Source: Petrolisthes cinctipes (taxonomy: Eukaryota > Arthropoda > Malacostraca > Decapoda > Porcellanidae). Taken from it: DNA of 64,000 nucleotides. A model generated the notes under the pieces. It ran no database searches and was not told the origin of the DNA. It saw nothing but the letters and a program-made list of their open reading frames with translations. Positions 1 to 10,458 of this stretch are shown here, piece by piece (the stretch's first letter is position 1; each line of letters begins with the position of its first letter). The DNA lies in assembly GCA_033782935.1 (NCBI GenBank), contig JAWQEG010000286.1, positions 1,253,501 through 1,317,500 of the forward strand. Direction: 5' to 3'. Position numbers and translations under genes: made by a program.

Positions 1-2478
1 TATCGACTGTGGGCAGCTAAAATATCGATTTTTAGCATGTTTTGGGCCTATATTTTGAAAACATTCTAGCACTGAGTAGGCATGTACAGATCGCTTGTGG
101 GACCCAAAAATATTGAATTTTTGGGTGTTTTGAGCCTAAATTTGGGATATAAACGGGTACAGAACATGCATACACATATTGACTTTGTTCACCTAAAATA
201 CCAATTTTGAGCATGTTTTGGGTCTGTATCTTGAAAACATTCTAGCAAGGAGTAGGCATGTACAGATCGCTTCTGGGACCCAAAAATATCGAATTTTCGG
301 GTGTTTTGAGCCTGAATTTGGGAAATATAGGGGTACAGAAGATGCATACACATATTGTCTTTGACACCTAAAATATCGATTTTCATCATGGTTTGGCCTG
401 TATTTTGAAAATACTCTAACACGGAGTAGGAATGTACAGATCGCTTCTGGGACCCAAAATTATCGAGTTTTCGGGTGTTTTGAGCCTGAATTTGAGATAT
501 ACACGGGTACAGAAGATGCATGCACATATTGACTTTGGGCACCTACAATATCGATTTTCAACATGTTTTGGGCCTGTATTTTGAAAATACTCTAACACGG
601 AGTAGGCATGTACAGATGGCTTCTGGGACCCAAAAATATCGAATTTTCGGGTGTTTTGAGCCTGAATTTGAGATATAAACGGGTACAGAAGATGCATGCA
701 CATATTGACTTTGGGCACCTAAAATATCGATTTTCAGCATGTTTTGGGCCTGTATTTTGAAAATACTCTAACACGGAGTAGGCATGTACAGATCGCTTCT
801 GGGACCCAAAAATATCGAATTTTCGGGTGTTTTGAGCCGGAATTTGGGATATAAACGGGTACAGAATATGAATGCACATATCGACTGTGGGCACCTAAAA
901 TATCGATTTTTAGCATGTTTTGGGCCTATATTTTGAAAACATTCTAGCACTGAGTAGGCATGTACAGATCGCTTCTGGGACCCAAAAATATTGAATTTTT
1001 GGGTGTTTTGAGCCTGAATTTGGGATATAAACGGGTACAGAACATGCATACACATATTGACTTTGTTCACCTAAAATATCGATTTTGAGCATGTTTTTGG
1101 TCTGTATCTTTAAAACATTCTAGCAAGGAGTAGGCATGTACAGATCGCTTCTGGGACCCAAAAATATCGAATTTTCGGGTGTTTTGAGCCTGAATTTGGG
1201 AAATATACGGGAACAGAAGATGCATACACATATTGTCTTTGGGCACCTAAAATATCGATTTTCAGCATGTTTTGGGCCTGTATTTTGAAAATACTCTAAC
1301 ACGGAGTAGGCATGTACAGATCGCTTCTGGGACCCAAAAATATCGAATTTTCCGGTGTTTTGAGTCTGAATTTGAGATATAAACGGGTACAGAAGATGCA
1401 TGCACATATCGACTGTGGGCACCTAAAATATCGATTTTCAGCATGTTTTGGGCCTGTATTTTGAAAACATTCTAGCACTAAGTAGGCATGTACAGATCGC
1501 TTCTGGGACCCAAAAATATCGAATTTTTGGGTGTTTTGAGCCTGAATTTGAGATATAAACGGGTACAGAAGATGCATGCACATATTGACTTTGGGCACCT
1601 AAAATATCGATTTTTAGCATGTTTTGGGCCTATATTTTGAAAACATTCTAGCACTGAGTAGGCATGTACAGATCGCTTCTGGGACCCAAAAATATTGAAT
1701 TTTCGGGTGTTTTGAGCCTGAATTTGGGATATAAACGGGTACAGAACATGCATACACATATTGACTTTATTCACCTAAAATATCGATTTTGAGCATGTTT
1801 TTGGTCTGTATCTTGAAAACATTCTAGCAAGGAGTAGGCATGTACAGATCGCTTCTGGGACCCAAAAATATCGAATTTTCGGGTGTTTTGAGCCTTAATT
1901 TGGGAAATATACGAGAACAGAAGATGCATACACATATTGTCTTTGGGCACCTAAAATATCGATTTTCATCATGGTTTGGCCTGTATTTTGAAAATACTCT
2001 AACACGGAGTAGGAATGTACAGATCGCTTCTGGGACCCAAAAATATCGAATTTCCGGTGTTTTGAGCCTGAATTTGAGATATAAACGGGTACAGAAGATG
2101 CATGCACATATTGACTTTGGGCACCTAAAATATCGATTTTCAGCATGTTTTGGGCCTGTATTTTGAAAATACTCTAACACGGAGTAGGAATGTACAGATC
2201 GCTTCTGGGACCCAAAAATATCGAATTTTCCGGTGTTTTGAGCCTGAATTTGAGATATAAACGGGTACAGAAGATGCATGCCAATATTGACTTTGGGCAC
2301 TTAAAATATCGATTTTCAGCATGTTTTGGGCCTGTATTTTGAAAATACTCTAACACGGAGTAGGCATGTACAGATCGCTTCTGGGACCCAAAAATATCGA
2401 ATTTTCGGGTGTTTTGAGTCTGAATTTGAGATATAAACGGTTACATAAGATGCATGCACATATCTACTTTTGGCACCT
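1..2478. repeat. 176-bp satellite array, left block
   Basis: About 14 head-to-tail copies of a 176-bp monomer. Each copy carries recognisable blocks such as gtacagatcgcttctggg and acctaaaatatcgatttt. Copies differ by a few substitutions and fall into several recurring variants, for example ones reading tttgttcacc, tttgggcacc or actgtgggcacc. The monomer is itself a diverged dimer of an 87-bp and an 89-bp half. The block ends inside a monomer where the LTR retrotransposon begins and resumes after it. Open frames across it are by-products of the repetition; 176 is not a multiple of 3. The size is close to one nucleosome. Confidence 0.97.
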
Positions 2479-3200
2479 TGTATCCGTGGCTGATCACGTT
2501 CGCGATACATGATACACCTATGGTGTTGGAACATTCCGTTAAGCCAAAGCAGTTCAAGCTAGTTTCATTAGACACAACATCCTTTGAAAAGTGCTGAGTT
2601 GCAGCGTGGGGGAATCTTCCATGCTGAGCTACTGATTGCTAGATTCACTCTGTAATTATCTATATGTTAATCTCTATACTATAATCAACTCCATATTGTC
2701 ATCTCGTATGTAGAGAAAGGGACAATATATATTTTCTCACTTTATTCTTATATAAACTCATATCTAACTTATCCATATTTCATATGTAAGCTTAGCATTG
2801 TAAATAGCATCATCGACAACCTGTCATCTGAGAAAGGGTGTGGCAGTGTATACCACGAGCGAGGACTACCAGAGAGAGAAGGCGCATTACACGCCCTGCC
2901 TTGAAGACAACAGGTTCACTCCTACCTTATATTAGAGAGACACGAGATGTCTGTATAACCTGTAAACTATATCTAATATACTCAGTAAATAGAGTCAAGT
3001 CCACGAGTTTACTCTAACCCTTGAGTAACTAACTTAGTTCCCCAGGAAGACTAGAGTGGTAGTTCAGAGCAACGGTAAGTTGGCTTGAAACCAGGTCTAC
3101 ATCGGCGTAGTAAGTAATACTAGCCCGAGAGTAAGTGAGAGTTTCCAGCAGATATTTCTGAGAGAAGCTGAGGCTGAGCTTGGACGACCCCACGAGTACA
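2479..3200 (+). repeat. 5' LTR of the env-bearing gypsy element
   Basis: A 722-bp direct repeat of 9737-10458, starting TGTATCC and ending GTACA. By eye it differs from the 3' copy at about five positions (for example in the 2730s, 2993, 3005, 3105 and 3190 areas). It should contain promoter and polyadenylation signals for the element, but I could not pin down an unambiguous TATA box. Confidence 0.95.
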
Positions 3201-3762
3201 TAATGGTGGCAGCGGTAAGGGATACGTAACATTCACAGTGTCCTGTAATAATTCTATATTCCAACAGAATAATTGTGTACGTGGTGGGCGGCTCGGGCGC
3301 TTTCCTCGTTGGCAACACTGACGGAGCGAGAGCGAGCCAGAGCGATACCAGCTGGGGGTTGCCAGCTAATGGTGGCTGCGTAACCTAACCTACTTTAATC
3401 AGTCATTTTTCCCTGTGTGCTTTTCCCAGGGAAAAAGAGGAATTGTCTGTTGTGGGTACTCTCATCTGGGAAGGAACAAGGACGGACTTAGGAGGGTGAA
3501 CCAGAAGAGTGAACGGGAGCTGTGAGAGGAACGACTGGCCAGCGTTTACTCTGGGGGTGTGTGGCATCAACACATTCCTTTACTACGTGTATACTGAGCA
3601 TCTGTAATCTTCAATTCTCCATTGGTTAGTTATTTTATTCTATACACATACACAGTGAACATTAAACACACAATAGTAACATGTTGTTGGGGTATTTTTG
3701 TATGCCTATGTAATATTTTATTATATGTTGTGGTGAGTGTATAGGAATTATTTCTACGGGAC
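3201..3762 (+). other. Leader of the gypsy element with candidate primer-binding site
   Basis: Untranslated leader between the 5' LTR and gag. Three bases after the LTR a TGG-initial stretch (tggtggcagcggtaag, from 3204) is a plausible primer-binding site, because tRNA 3' ends read CCA. I did not identify the tRNA. No coding sequence is credible in the remaining 540 bases. Confidence 0.6.
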
Positions 3763-5307
3763 ATGTTTAAGAAATTTAGAACGACAAAGAATATAATCCC
3801 AGGGGATTTATCAGAGGATTCAGACAGTAGTAGCAGTGAGGGGGAACTAAACTTTCCACCTACTCCCAATACCACTAATATACATGAGCAGTTAAGGGGA
3901 CTGAATAGTCCAGTGCCAGGGCAGTTAAGAAGTGGATATCAATTTCGTGTAGAGGGAAGTGACGAAATAGAGGAAACACGGGAGAACGTGTTTAAGTTAC
4001 CGCCAAAAGGGCAAGGAAAGGGTAATAAAAATACTACAGTTGTACAAGCTACAATTCCAATGGCGACTGCAAGCACCAGTGCTGTTGGGGGAGCAGCCCA
4101 GGCGACAGGGCAGAATGTCACTAACCCTAGTATAGGCAATTTAGTGGGTAGCGCCCACGGGAATCAGCCAACGAATATTATCAGAGTGTTTACAGGTGAG
4201 GATTCAGTACCAAAGTTTGATGGGGATCCAAATAAGAATTATACAATAGAGGAATTTATACGGAGACTTGAGCAGTCTTTCGTGGAGTATAATATTACCG
4301 GGGATACAGGTAAAATAGGATATGCAACCTCGAGGATTGAAGGGGAGTTTGCAAGGCAGTTATTAAACTGTAGTTGTCTGTTGGGGAGGTCGTCAAGGGA
4401 ACAACAGACGTGGGAGGAGTTTAAAAAAACATTAATTATAGTGTACCGAAGGTCGGCTCCAGAGGGATGCTTGGCGTGGGCACATAGAATATTCACGGAC
4501 TTAGGTTTAAAGGCGTGGACTACACCACTAGAAGTAGCAGTATCAAAGGCGGGTGCTATACGTAAGGATATACAAGATTGTATACAGGACAACAATTGGT
4601 CTAAGGATGTTAATGGGGAACAATGGATGAAGGTAGACGACGCCTGTGAGATGTTTGAATATCTCTTGATGTATCTAGGTCTATCAGAGGAGGACCAGAG
4701 GAGAGTCCGGAAAAAAAAGTTGGAGCGAGGTAAGGGAATCTGGCATTTGATTAATGAGTTAAAACTGGAAATCAGAGATCCCATGGTTGTTAGACCATTT
4801 TGCAACCAAAATGCTACGAAGGTACAGACTTCGGTATTGCAAACGGAGGTAACTGACAGGAGGTCAGAGGGCGAGCCGCAGACAGGCGTAAATGCGGTCG
4901 CGGGGCAAAGGAATACAAGGGGTTGAAATTCATCTGTGAGGTACCAATTAGAATGTTTCCATTGTCGTAAGTGGGGCCATGTAAAGGCCGACTGTCCTCA
5001 ATTACAGAATAGATCTCAAGGGGATCAATACAGAGGTTCAATGAACAGGGGTCAGGCATACCCTAGAGGCGCAGCCAGGCGGGCGCGTGGAGGACAAGCT
5101 AGAGGACGTGGTAGAGCGTACCACTATGCACATCAGGATAATTATCAACAAGGAGGAGGTTATGTACCTCCCGGACAGAGTAAGTGGTGTGAAATACATA
5201 AATGGTCGAATCATATAACGGCAGACTGTGGAGTAATAATACGAGGTATGCATGAGGAAAAATCACGTATGGGGGTCCGGCGATCAGGGTCGGATGAGGC
5301 ATTATGA
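3763..5307 (+). pseudogene. gag: gag of the gypsy element, interrupted by a TGA codon
   Basis: Structural polyprotein that would package element RNA into particles. The first part (3763-4926, 387 residues) has an acidic and serine-rich N terminus and a Gag-like helical capsid region from about residue 140 (the VFTGEDSVPKFDGD stretch). After a TGA at 4924-4926 the same frame continues to 5307 with a CCHC zinc knuckle (CFHCRKWGHVKADC), an Arg/Gly-rich linker and a second Cys/His cluster (CEIHKWSNHITADC) as the nucleocapsid. Both parts lie in one frame, so the stop is a nonsense change or, less likely, a readthrough point. TGA and TAG codons at 5305 and 5311 then separate gag from pol, which is in the same frame. 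Confidence 0.85.
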
Positions 5308-5328
5308 CACTAGGACGAGAGGAAGAGA

Positions 5329-7146
5329 ATGTCTAGAGATATAGAATTCTCCATAGTGTCGGCAGTCAGTAGAAGTAATCATTTAGCCGTAGGAAATGTA
5401 ACAATAGGGGGAATTCCGGGGGCACTTTTGATTGATACTGGTGCAGTAGTCAATCTAATATCAAAGGAGACATATCAAAATATTAGAAAACATCATTCTG
5501 AGAGGAGTTATGCATTGCAAGAGCCACAATACCAACTGTGTGGGGTGTCAGGAACTACAGTGGATGTTCTTGGAGTTGTGAGATTGCCAGTTCATTTCCG
5601 GGGTAGCTCAAGTTTTGCTGCATCATTTTATGTTGTAAGTAAATTTCATCCTATGGCAAGCGGGTTGCTTGGATTGTCAACCATGGCTGAAAGGAAGATT
5701 GAGGTGTACCCAGGGGAAGGTTTAATTGTTCATGAAAATGTACCTTATATGTGTATGGCAACCCCGCAACCCAAACACTCAGACAAAGAGGTTAAAACGG
5801 TGGGTTATGTAAGGGGCTTTGAAGAGAAGTCAACCCAAAGGGTCATGAAACAAGATAGACTATGCGACACTGCTAGGGTGGAAGTCACGCGTTGGACTGT
5901 TGTTACTGCTATTGTACCTGATGCGCACAGGCTGCAACCGCAGGAAATGATTCAGTTCAAGGTGTGTTTGAAAGGAGTGAAAGAAGGAGTAGATGTAGTG
6001 TGCATGTCTGAAACATGTAAGTTGAAAGGGGTGTCGCTAGAGTCTACTTTGACTACAGTAAAGTCAGGGGGTGAGACTGTGGTGCTGGCTGTAAATAATA
6101 CAGGAGTAGATATTGAAGTTAAGCCAGGCAGTCAATTGTGTGATTTTCTCGTATACCATGGTACGGTATTAGAGCCAAAGCATAACCTACCAGTTGTGAG
6201 TGTTGTTGGTTGTATTGGTGCATCTCCTTCGTCAGAATTGAGAAGTCAAGTTAAAACTGGGGGAAACTCAGAAGGGAAAGAAGAGTTGTTACAGTTACTT
6301 CAAGGGTATAGGAAGGCTATAGCTCTTGCAGGGGAACCATTAGGTAGTACAGACCTAACTTCACATGTGATTAAGTTAAAGCGAGAAGCGCAACCCAGTT
6401 ACATAAAATCATATAGGCTCCCCCATTCCCAAAGACAGATAGTGGACGATACGGTGAAGGATATGTTAAAACAGAAGGTTATTGAACCTTCGACCTCTCC
6501 TTGGAGTAGTCCCATATTTTTGGTTCCTAAGAAGGATGGAACATATAGACCTGTTATTGACTATAGGAGAGTAAATCAGCAGACAGTCCCTGATAAATAC
6601 CCCATGCCTCATTTGAATGACCTGTTGCAGGCTATAGGTGAGGGAAATAAGGTGTTTTTTACCTTGGATTTGCTGTCAGGATATTGGCAGGTGCCAGTTC
6701 ACGAGCGGTCTCGTGACATCACGGCTTTTTCCACTCATCAGGGTCATTATCAGTTTCGCAGGATGCCATTTGGGCTCTGCAATGCCCCTACGACTTTCCA
6801 AAGACTAGTGAACAATGTATTGGCGGGGTTAATTGGGAAAGATGCATTAGTATACCTAGATGACATAATTATTTTCTCAAAGGATGTGCCTACGCACTTG
6901 GAGAAATTAAGAAAGGTATTGGAACGTTTAGCATCAGCGGGTTTGAAGCTAAAACTTAGTAAGTGTGAATTCTTGAAACAAAAGATTAAGTATTTGGGGC
7001 ATGAAGTAGACGAGTCAGGTATACATGTGAATCAGGATAAGATAAAGGCTATCTTAAAAGTTCCCAACACCGACCAAGGCAGATCATGTACGATCTTTTC
7101 TGGGACTAGCGGGTTACTACAGGAGTTTTGTGTATCAGTTTTCTAG
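5329..7146 (+). pseudogene. pol: pol: aspartic protease and reverse transcriptase, frameshifted at the end
   Basis: Protease plus reverse transcriptase of a Ty3/gypsy element. The protease active site is D-T-G at residues 36-38 (LLIDTGAVVNLIS). The RT spans roughly residues 340-590, with the fingers motif (FLVPKKDGTYRPVIDYR), the LDLLSGYWQV motif, FRRMPFGLCNAPTTFQR and the catalytic Y-L-D-D at residues 509-512 (6853-6864). A one-base frameshift near 7060, in the connection region, moves the rest of pol to another frame, so this ORF ends in about 28 unrelated residues. The copy is therefore not expected to make a working polymerase. Confidence 0.92.
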
Positions 7147-7616
7147 CAAGGCAGTACCTTTGATTAAACTGTTGAAGCAGACAAATAAGTTTGAATGGGG
7201 TCAACCACAAGAAGAGGCATTTAGTATATTAAAGGAGGCTCTGACGCAACCACCTGTTTTGGCTTTCCCAGATTTCAAGAAACCTTTTATTTTACATACA
7301 GATGCATCGGGGGTTGGACTTGGGGCAGTATTGGCACAAGAAGATGAGGGTGGAAAGTTAAAACCCATTGGCTACGCAAGTAAGGCGTTAAATGATACAG
7401 AGAAGAAATATAGTGTTACACATCAGGAGGCATATGCCATAGTGTGGGCCTTGAAACATTTTCGTCCTATTATTTTTGGTTACTCTATTACAGTTTGTAC
7501 TGATCATCGCCCATGTCTCGAGTTGTTCAAGGGGAAGAATATGACCGGGAAGTTAGTACGATGGCACTTGACTATTCTGGAGTTCAACCCTACTTTCAAT
7601 TTTGTACCTGACCATC
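7062..7616 (+). pseudogene. pol: RNase H remnant of pol; integrase absent
   Basis: Continuation of pol after the frameshift, open as an uninterrupted frame to about 7616. It contains the RT-RNase H connection and a Ty3/gypsy RNase H domain, with the FILHTDASGVGLGAVLAQ motif, the KYSVTHQEAYAIVWALKHFR helix and the TDHRP motif. Just after the VPDHH residues, where gypsy elements normally continue into the end of RNase H and then the zinc-binding and DDE integrase domains, the sequence jumps into env. No integrase motif is visible anywhere in the element. This points to a clean internal deletion of at least a kilobase. Confidence 0.88.
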
Positions 7617-9386
7617 ATGAGGACATGGGGAGTGTTCTGCGTGATGTTGGTGGCGGCGTTTGTGAGTTCCAAAGGTTCGACTGACCAAATAAAACCGGGT
7701 GCCTTAGTGGGTACTGATGGGAGACTTGAGGTGGTCACGGACGTAATAACAGTAAGACTCAATCTTGGAACTCTGTTGGACCTAAAGACAAGGGTTGATG
7801 ATTTCCAGCTGAAATTTCATAACGCCATAGAAATGTCGTCTGCTAAATTAGGTAAATTGATGAACTCGAGTTACCCTCTGGAACGTCAAAGAAAGGTACA
7901 GTTGGAAGACAGATATTTTCAAATAAAGAATATGATGAAATACTCAGAACAGAATTTACCCAACTTCTCAAGTGAGGTTAGAAAATTAGCTCATAATCAG
8001 ATTACCAATAGCAGGGCTAAAAGAGGATTATTTGACATTGGAGGGGTAATTGCTAAAACTCTATTTGGAACAGCTACTAGTGACGATGTCGAAGATCTAG
8101 GACGCAGACTAGAGATTTTAAACAAGGTGATTGTAGAACAAAATAGGGTCATAGATAGTACGTTTTCCTTGGCAGCTAATGTGGCAGAAGAAGTAAATGG
8201 AGTTATTGAAAAGACTAATGAGGTAATTAAGGAATTAGACAGGTTAGCTAAACATTAGGATTTTACAATGTTTGTGTTAAACCTAGATCAATATTTAAGT
8301 ATTGTGGAAAATTACATAAATGGACTGAATGCTCAAACCAGATAACTACTCCATAACCTAAGGAATGCAGCGCTAGGTAAGGCCGACGCTGACCTTCTGT
8401 CAGTAGTTGATCTGCAAAGGGTGGTTGATGTGGCTAGAATTAAGCATGGTTTGAATCCTTTCTTTGAAGGTGAATCCGTATCTTACTACTATCCACTTTT
8501 GGAATCATGCTTAACGACTAAAACTATTCTTATTCACATTCCCACAAAACATCAGGTTCATTTTAACATATGGTCAGTGAAGCCATTTCCCATGAGGTTA
8601 GGGGCGGAGATCATGATGTTAAATGTGGATTATGATTATATTATTGCATCTCAGGATCGCACACTGGTGGTTGCAGTTACCAAGGAACAGCTAGAAGATT
8701 GTCATACAGCATATTACCATTTGAAGGTGTGCCCAGCTCTAAATTTTATTTTTACAGGACCCGAGGAATCCCAGTGTGAACTGTCATTAATCCAGGCTGA
8801 TGCTTCAAGCTCCATTAAACATTGTGAGTACCTGAGACCAAAAAGGAAGTCAGATGTTTATGTAACGTATTTTCAGGGCATTGCATATTATACATTCACT
8901 AAGCCAGCATGAGCAACTATTATTTGTGAAGATGGCCCTTCAGGAGCAAAACATGTGTCTGAGGTGGGTACGTTTGTAGTTCCACCTGCGTGTTCATTTT
9001 TAAGCAATACTAAAACAGTTCTGGCAACGAAGCATCATCTTGGATTGGTCCTAAACAAATCTGTGGAATTTGTGAAAGTCCATCCTCCTCTCCCAGCAAA
9101 CTTTTCTACTGTTAATATGGATTCTGAGAAAATAAGATTGATGGAATTGTTAAACATGTCTGATGTTCATCCTGTAATTGAATCTGCTCTACCTTTCCAT
9201 CTGCAACGGGTAGCTGTGTACCCTTGGTCAGGAGTGACTAGTTTATTATTTATATTATATTTCATATTCTCTTGTTACCTGTTCAGGAGTTTGAGGGTTT
9301 TGAATGGTGAGATTAAAAAGAAGAAAAACAGAAGATCAAGGAATATAGAGGTCCACCATACACAACCTAGGGAAGATGAATTGTAA
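7617..9386 (+). pseudogene. env: Errantivirus-type envelope gene, three in-frame stop codons
   Basis: One continuous reading frame (frame 3) broken by TAG at 8256, TAA at 8343 and TGA at 8910. Visible features, in order: a hydrophobic signal-peptide-like start at 7617; a furin-type cleavage motif R-A-K-R at 8013-8024, followed directly by a glycine-rich hydrophobic segment resembling the fusion peptide of insect errantivirus and baculovirus F proteins; heptad-like helical sequence; several cysteines; a single hydrophobic membrane anchor at about 9228-9290; and a short Lys/Arg-rich tail. The arrangement is that of a class I-type fusion glycoprotein captured by a gypsy element. The three stops make this copy non-functional. 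It begins at the pol deletion junction, so its original start or splice acceptor may be lost. Confidence 0.85.
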
Positions 9387-9736
9387 GGATAATTTTAAGG
9401 ACACCTCAACAACTAGGTAGTACACTACACGGTTAGTTGTAGGGATTTAGAATTAAGGAATTGTATGAATGAGTATTACATTTTATTATCCATGTATAAT
9501 TACTTAATTTAAGGAAGTGTTATTAATTACCCATTGTATCATTCACGAGCTCAACGATTTATTTTTCTTTTATGTTAATTCATCCAATGTGTATATATTT
9601 CATCTTGTATATATTGTATATATATGTTACCATGTCAAGAGTCAATCTAATAATCAGGAAGGCTAAGCATTGTTTAAAGTAAATTTAATATTATTGTGAA
9701 CTGCAGGGACGCAGTTGTTTTAGTGTGGCCGAGCAA
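9387..9736 (+). other. Env 3' untranslated region up to the 3' LTR
   Basis: AT-rich non-coding stretch between the env stop and the 3' LTR. I looked for the purine run (polypurine tract) expected directly before the LTR and did not find a clear one; the last 20 bases before the LTR are mixed in composition. Confidence 0.6.
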
Positions 9737-10458
9737 TGTATCCGTGGCTGATCACGTTCGCGATACATGATACACCTATGGTGTTGGAACATTCCGTTAA
9801 GCCAAAGCAGTTCAAGCTAGTTTCATTAGACACAACATCCTTTGAAAAGTGCTGAGTTGCAGCGTGGGGGAATCTTCCATGCTGAGCTACTGATTGCTAG
9901 ATTCACTCTGTAATTATCTATATGTTAATCTCTATACTATAATCAACTCCATATTGTCATCTCGTATGTAGAGAAAGGGACAATATATATTTACTCACTT
10001 TATTCTTATATAAACTCATATCTAACTTATCCATATTTCATATGTAAGCTTAGCATTGTAAATAGCATCATCGACAACCTGTCATCTGAGAAAGGGTGTG
10101 GCAGTGTATACCACGAGCGAGGACTACCAGAGAGAGAAGGCGCATTACACGCCCTGCCTTGAAGACAACAGGTTCACTCCTACCTTATATTAGAGAGACA
10201 CGAGATGTCTGTATAACCTGTAAACTATATCTAATATACTCAGTAAATAGAGACAAGTCCACGAATTTACTCTAACCCTTGAGTAACTAACTTAGTTCCC
10301 CAGGAAGACTAGAGTGGTAGTTCAGAGCAACGGTAAGTTGGCTTGAAACCAGGTCTACATCGGCTTAGTAAGTAATACTAGCCCGAGAGTAAGTGAGAGT
10401 TTCCAGCAGATATTTCTGAGAGAAGCTGAGGCTGAGCTTGGACGACCTCACGAGTACA
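9737..10458 (+). repeat. 3' LTR of the env-bearing gypsy element
   Basis: A 722-bp direct repeat of the 5' LTR (2479-3200), TG...CA. It is followed immediately by ACCT and the continuation of the interrupted satellite monomer. Confidence 0.95.

Larger units (their letters stand above)
2479..10458 (+). mobile_element. Ty3/gypsy-type LTR retrotransposon with errantivirus-like env, integrase deleted
   Basis: Complete element bounded by two 722-bp LTRs starting TG and ending CA, flanked on both sides by ACCT (2475-2478 and 10459-10462), the 4-bp target duplication. It sits inside a 176-bp satellite monomer. In order it holds a leader, gag, protease, reverse transcriptase, the start of RNase H and env. 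The end of RNase H and the whole integrase are missing at a junction near 7617. Gag, pol and env also carry in-frame stops or a frameshift. Both ends look undamaged and the LTRs differ at only about 5 positions by eye, so the insertion is young although the coding region is dead. This fits mobilisation by a helper element. Confidence 0.93.

Noticed and set aside
3204..3221. Naming the tRNA primer of the gypsy element
   Set aside because: The sequence begins with TGG and looks like a primer-binding site, but I could not match it confidently to a specific tRNA.
9640..9736. Polypurine tract before the 3' LTR
   Set aside because: No purine run of convincing length directly precedes the LTR.
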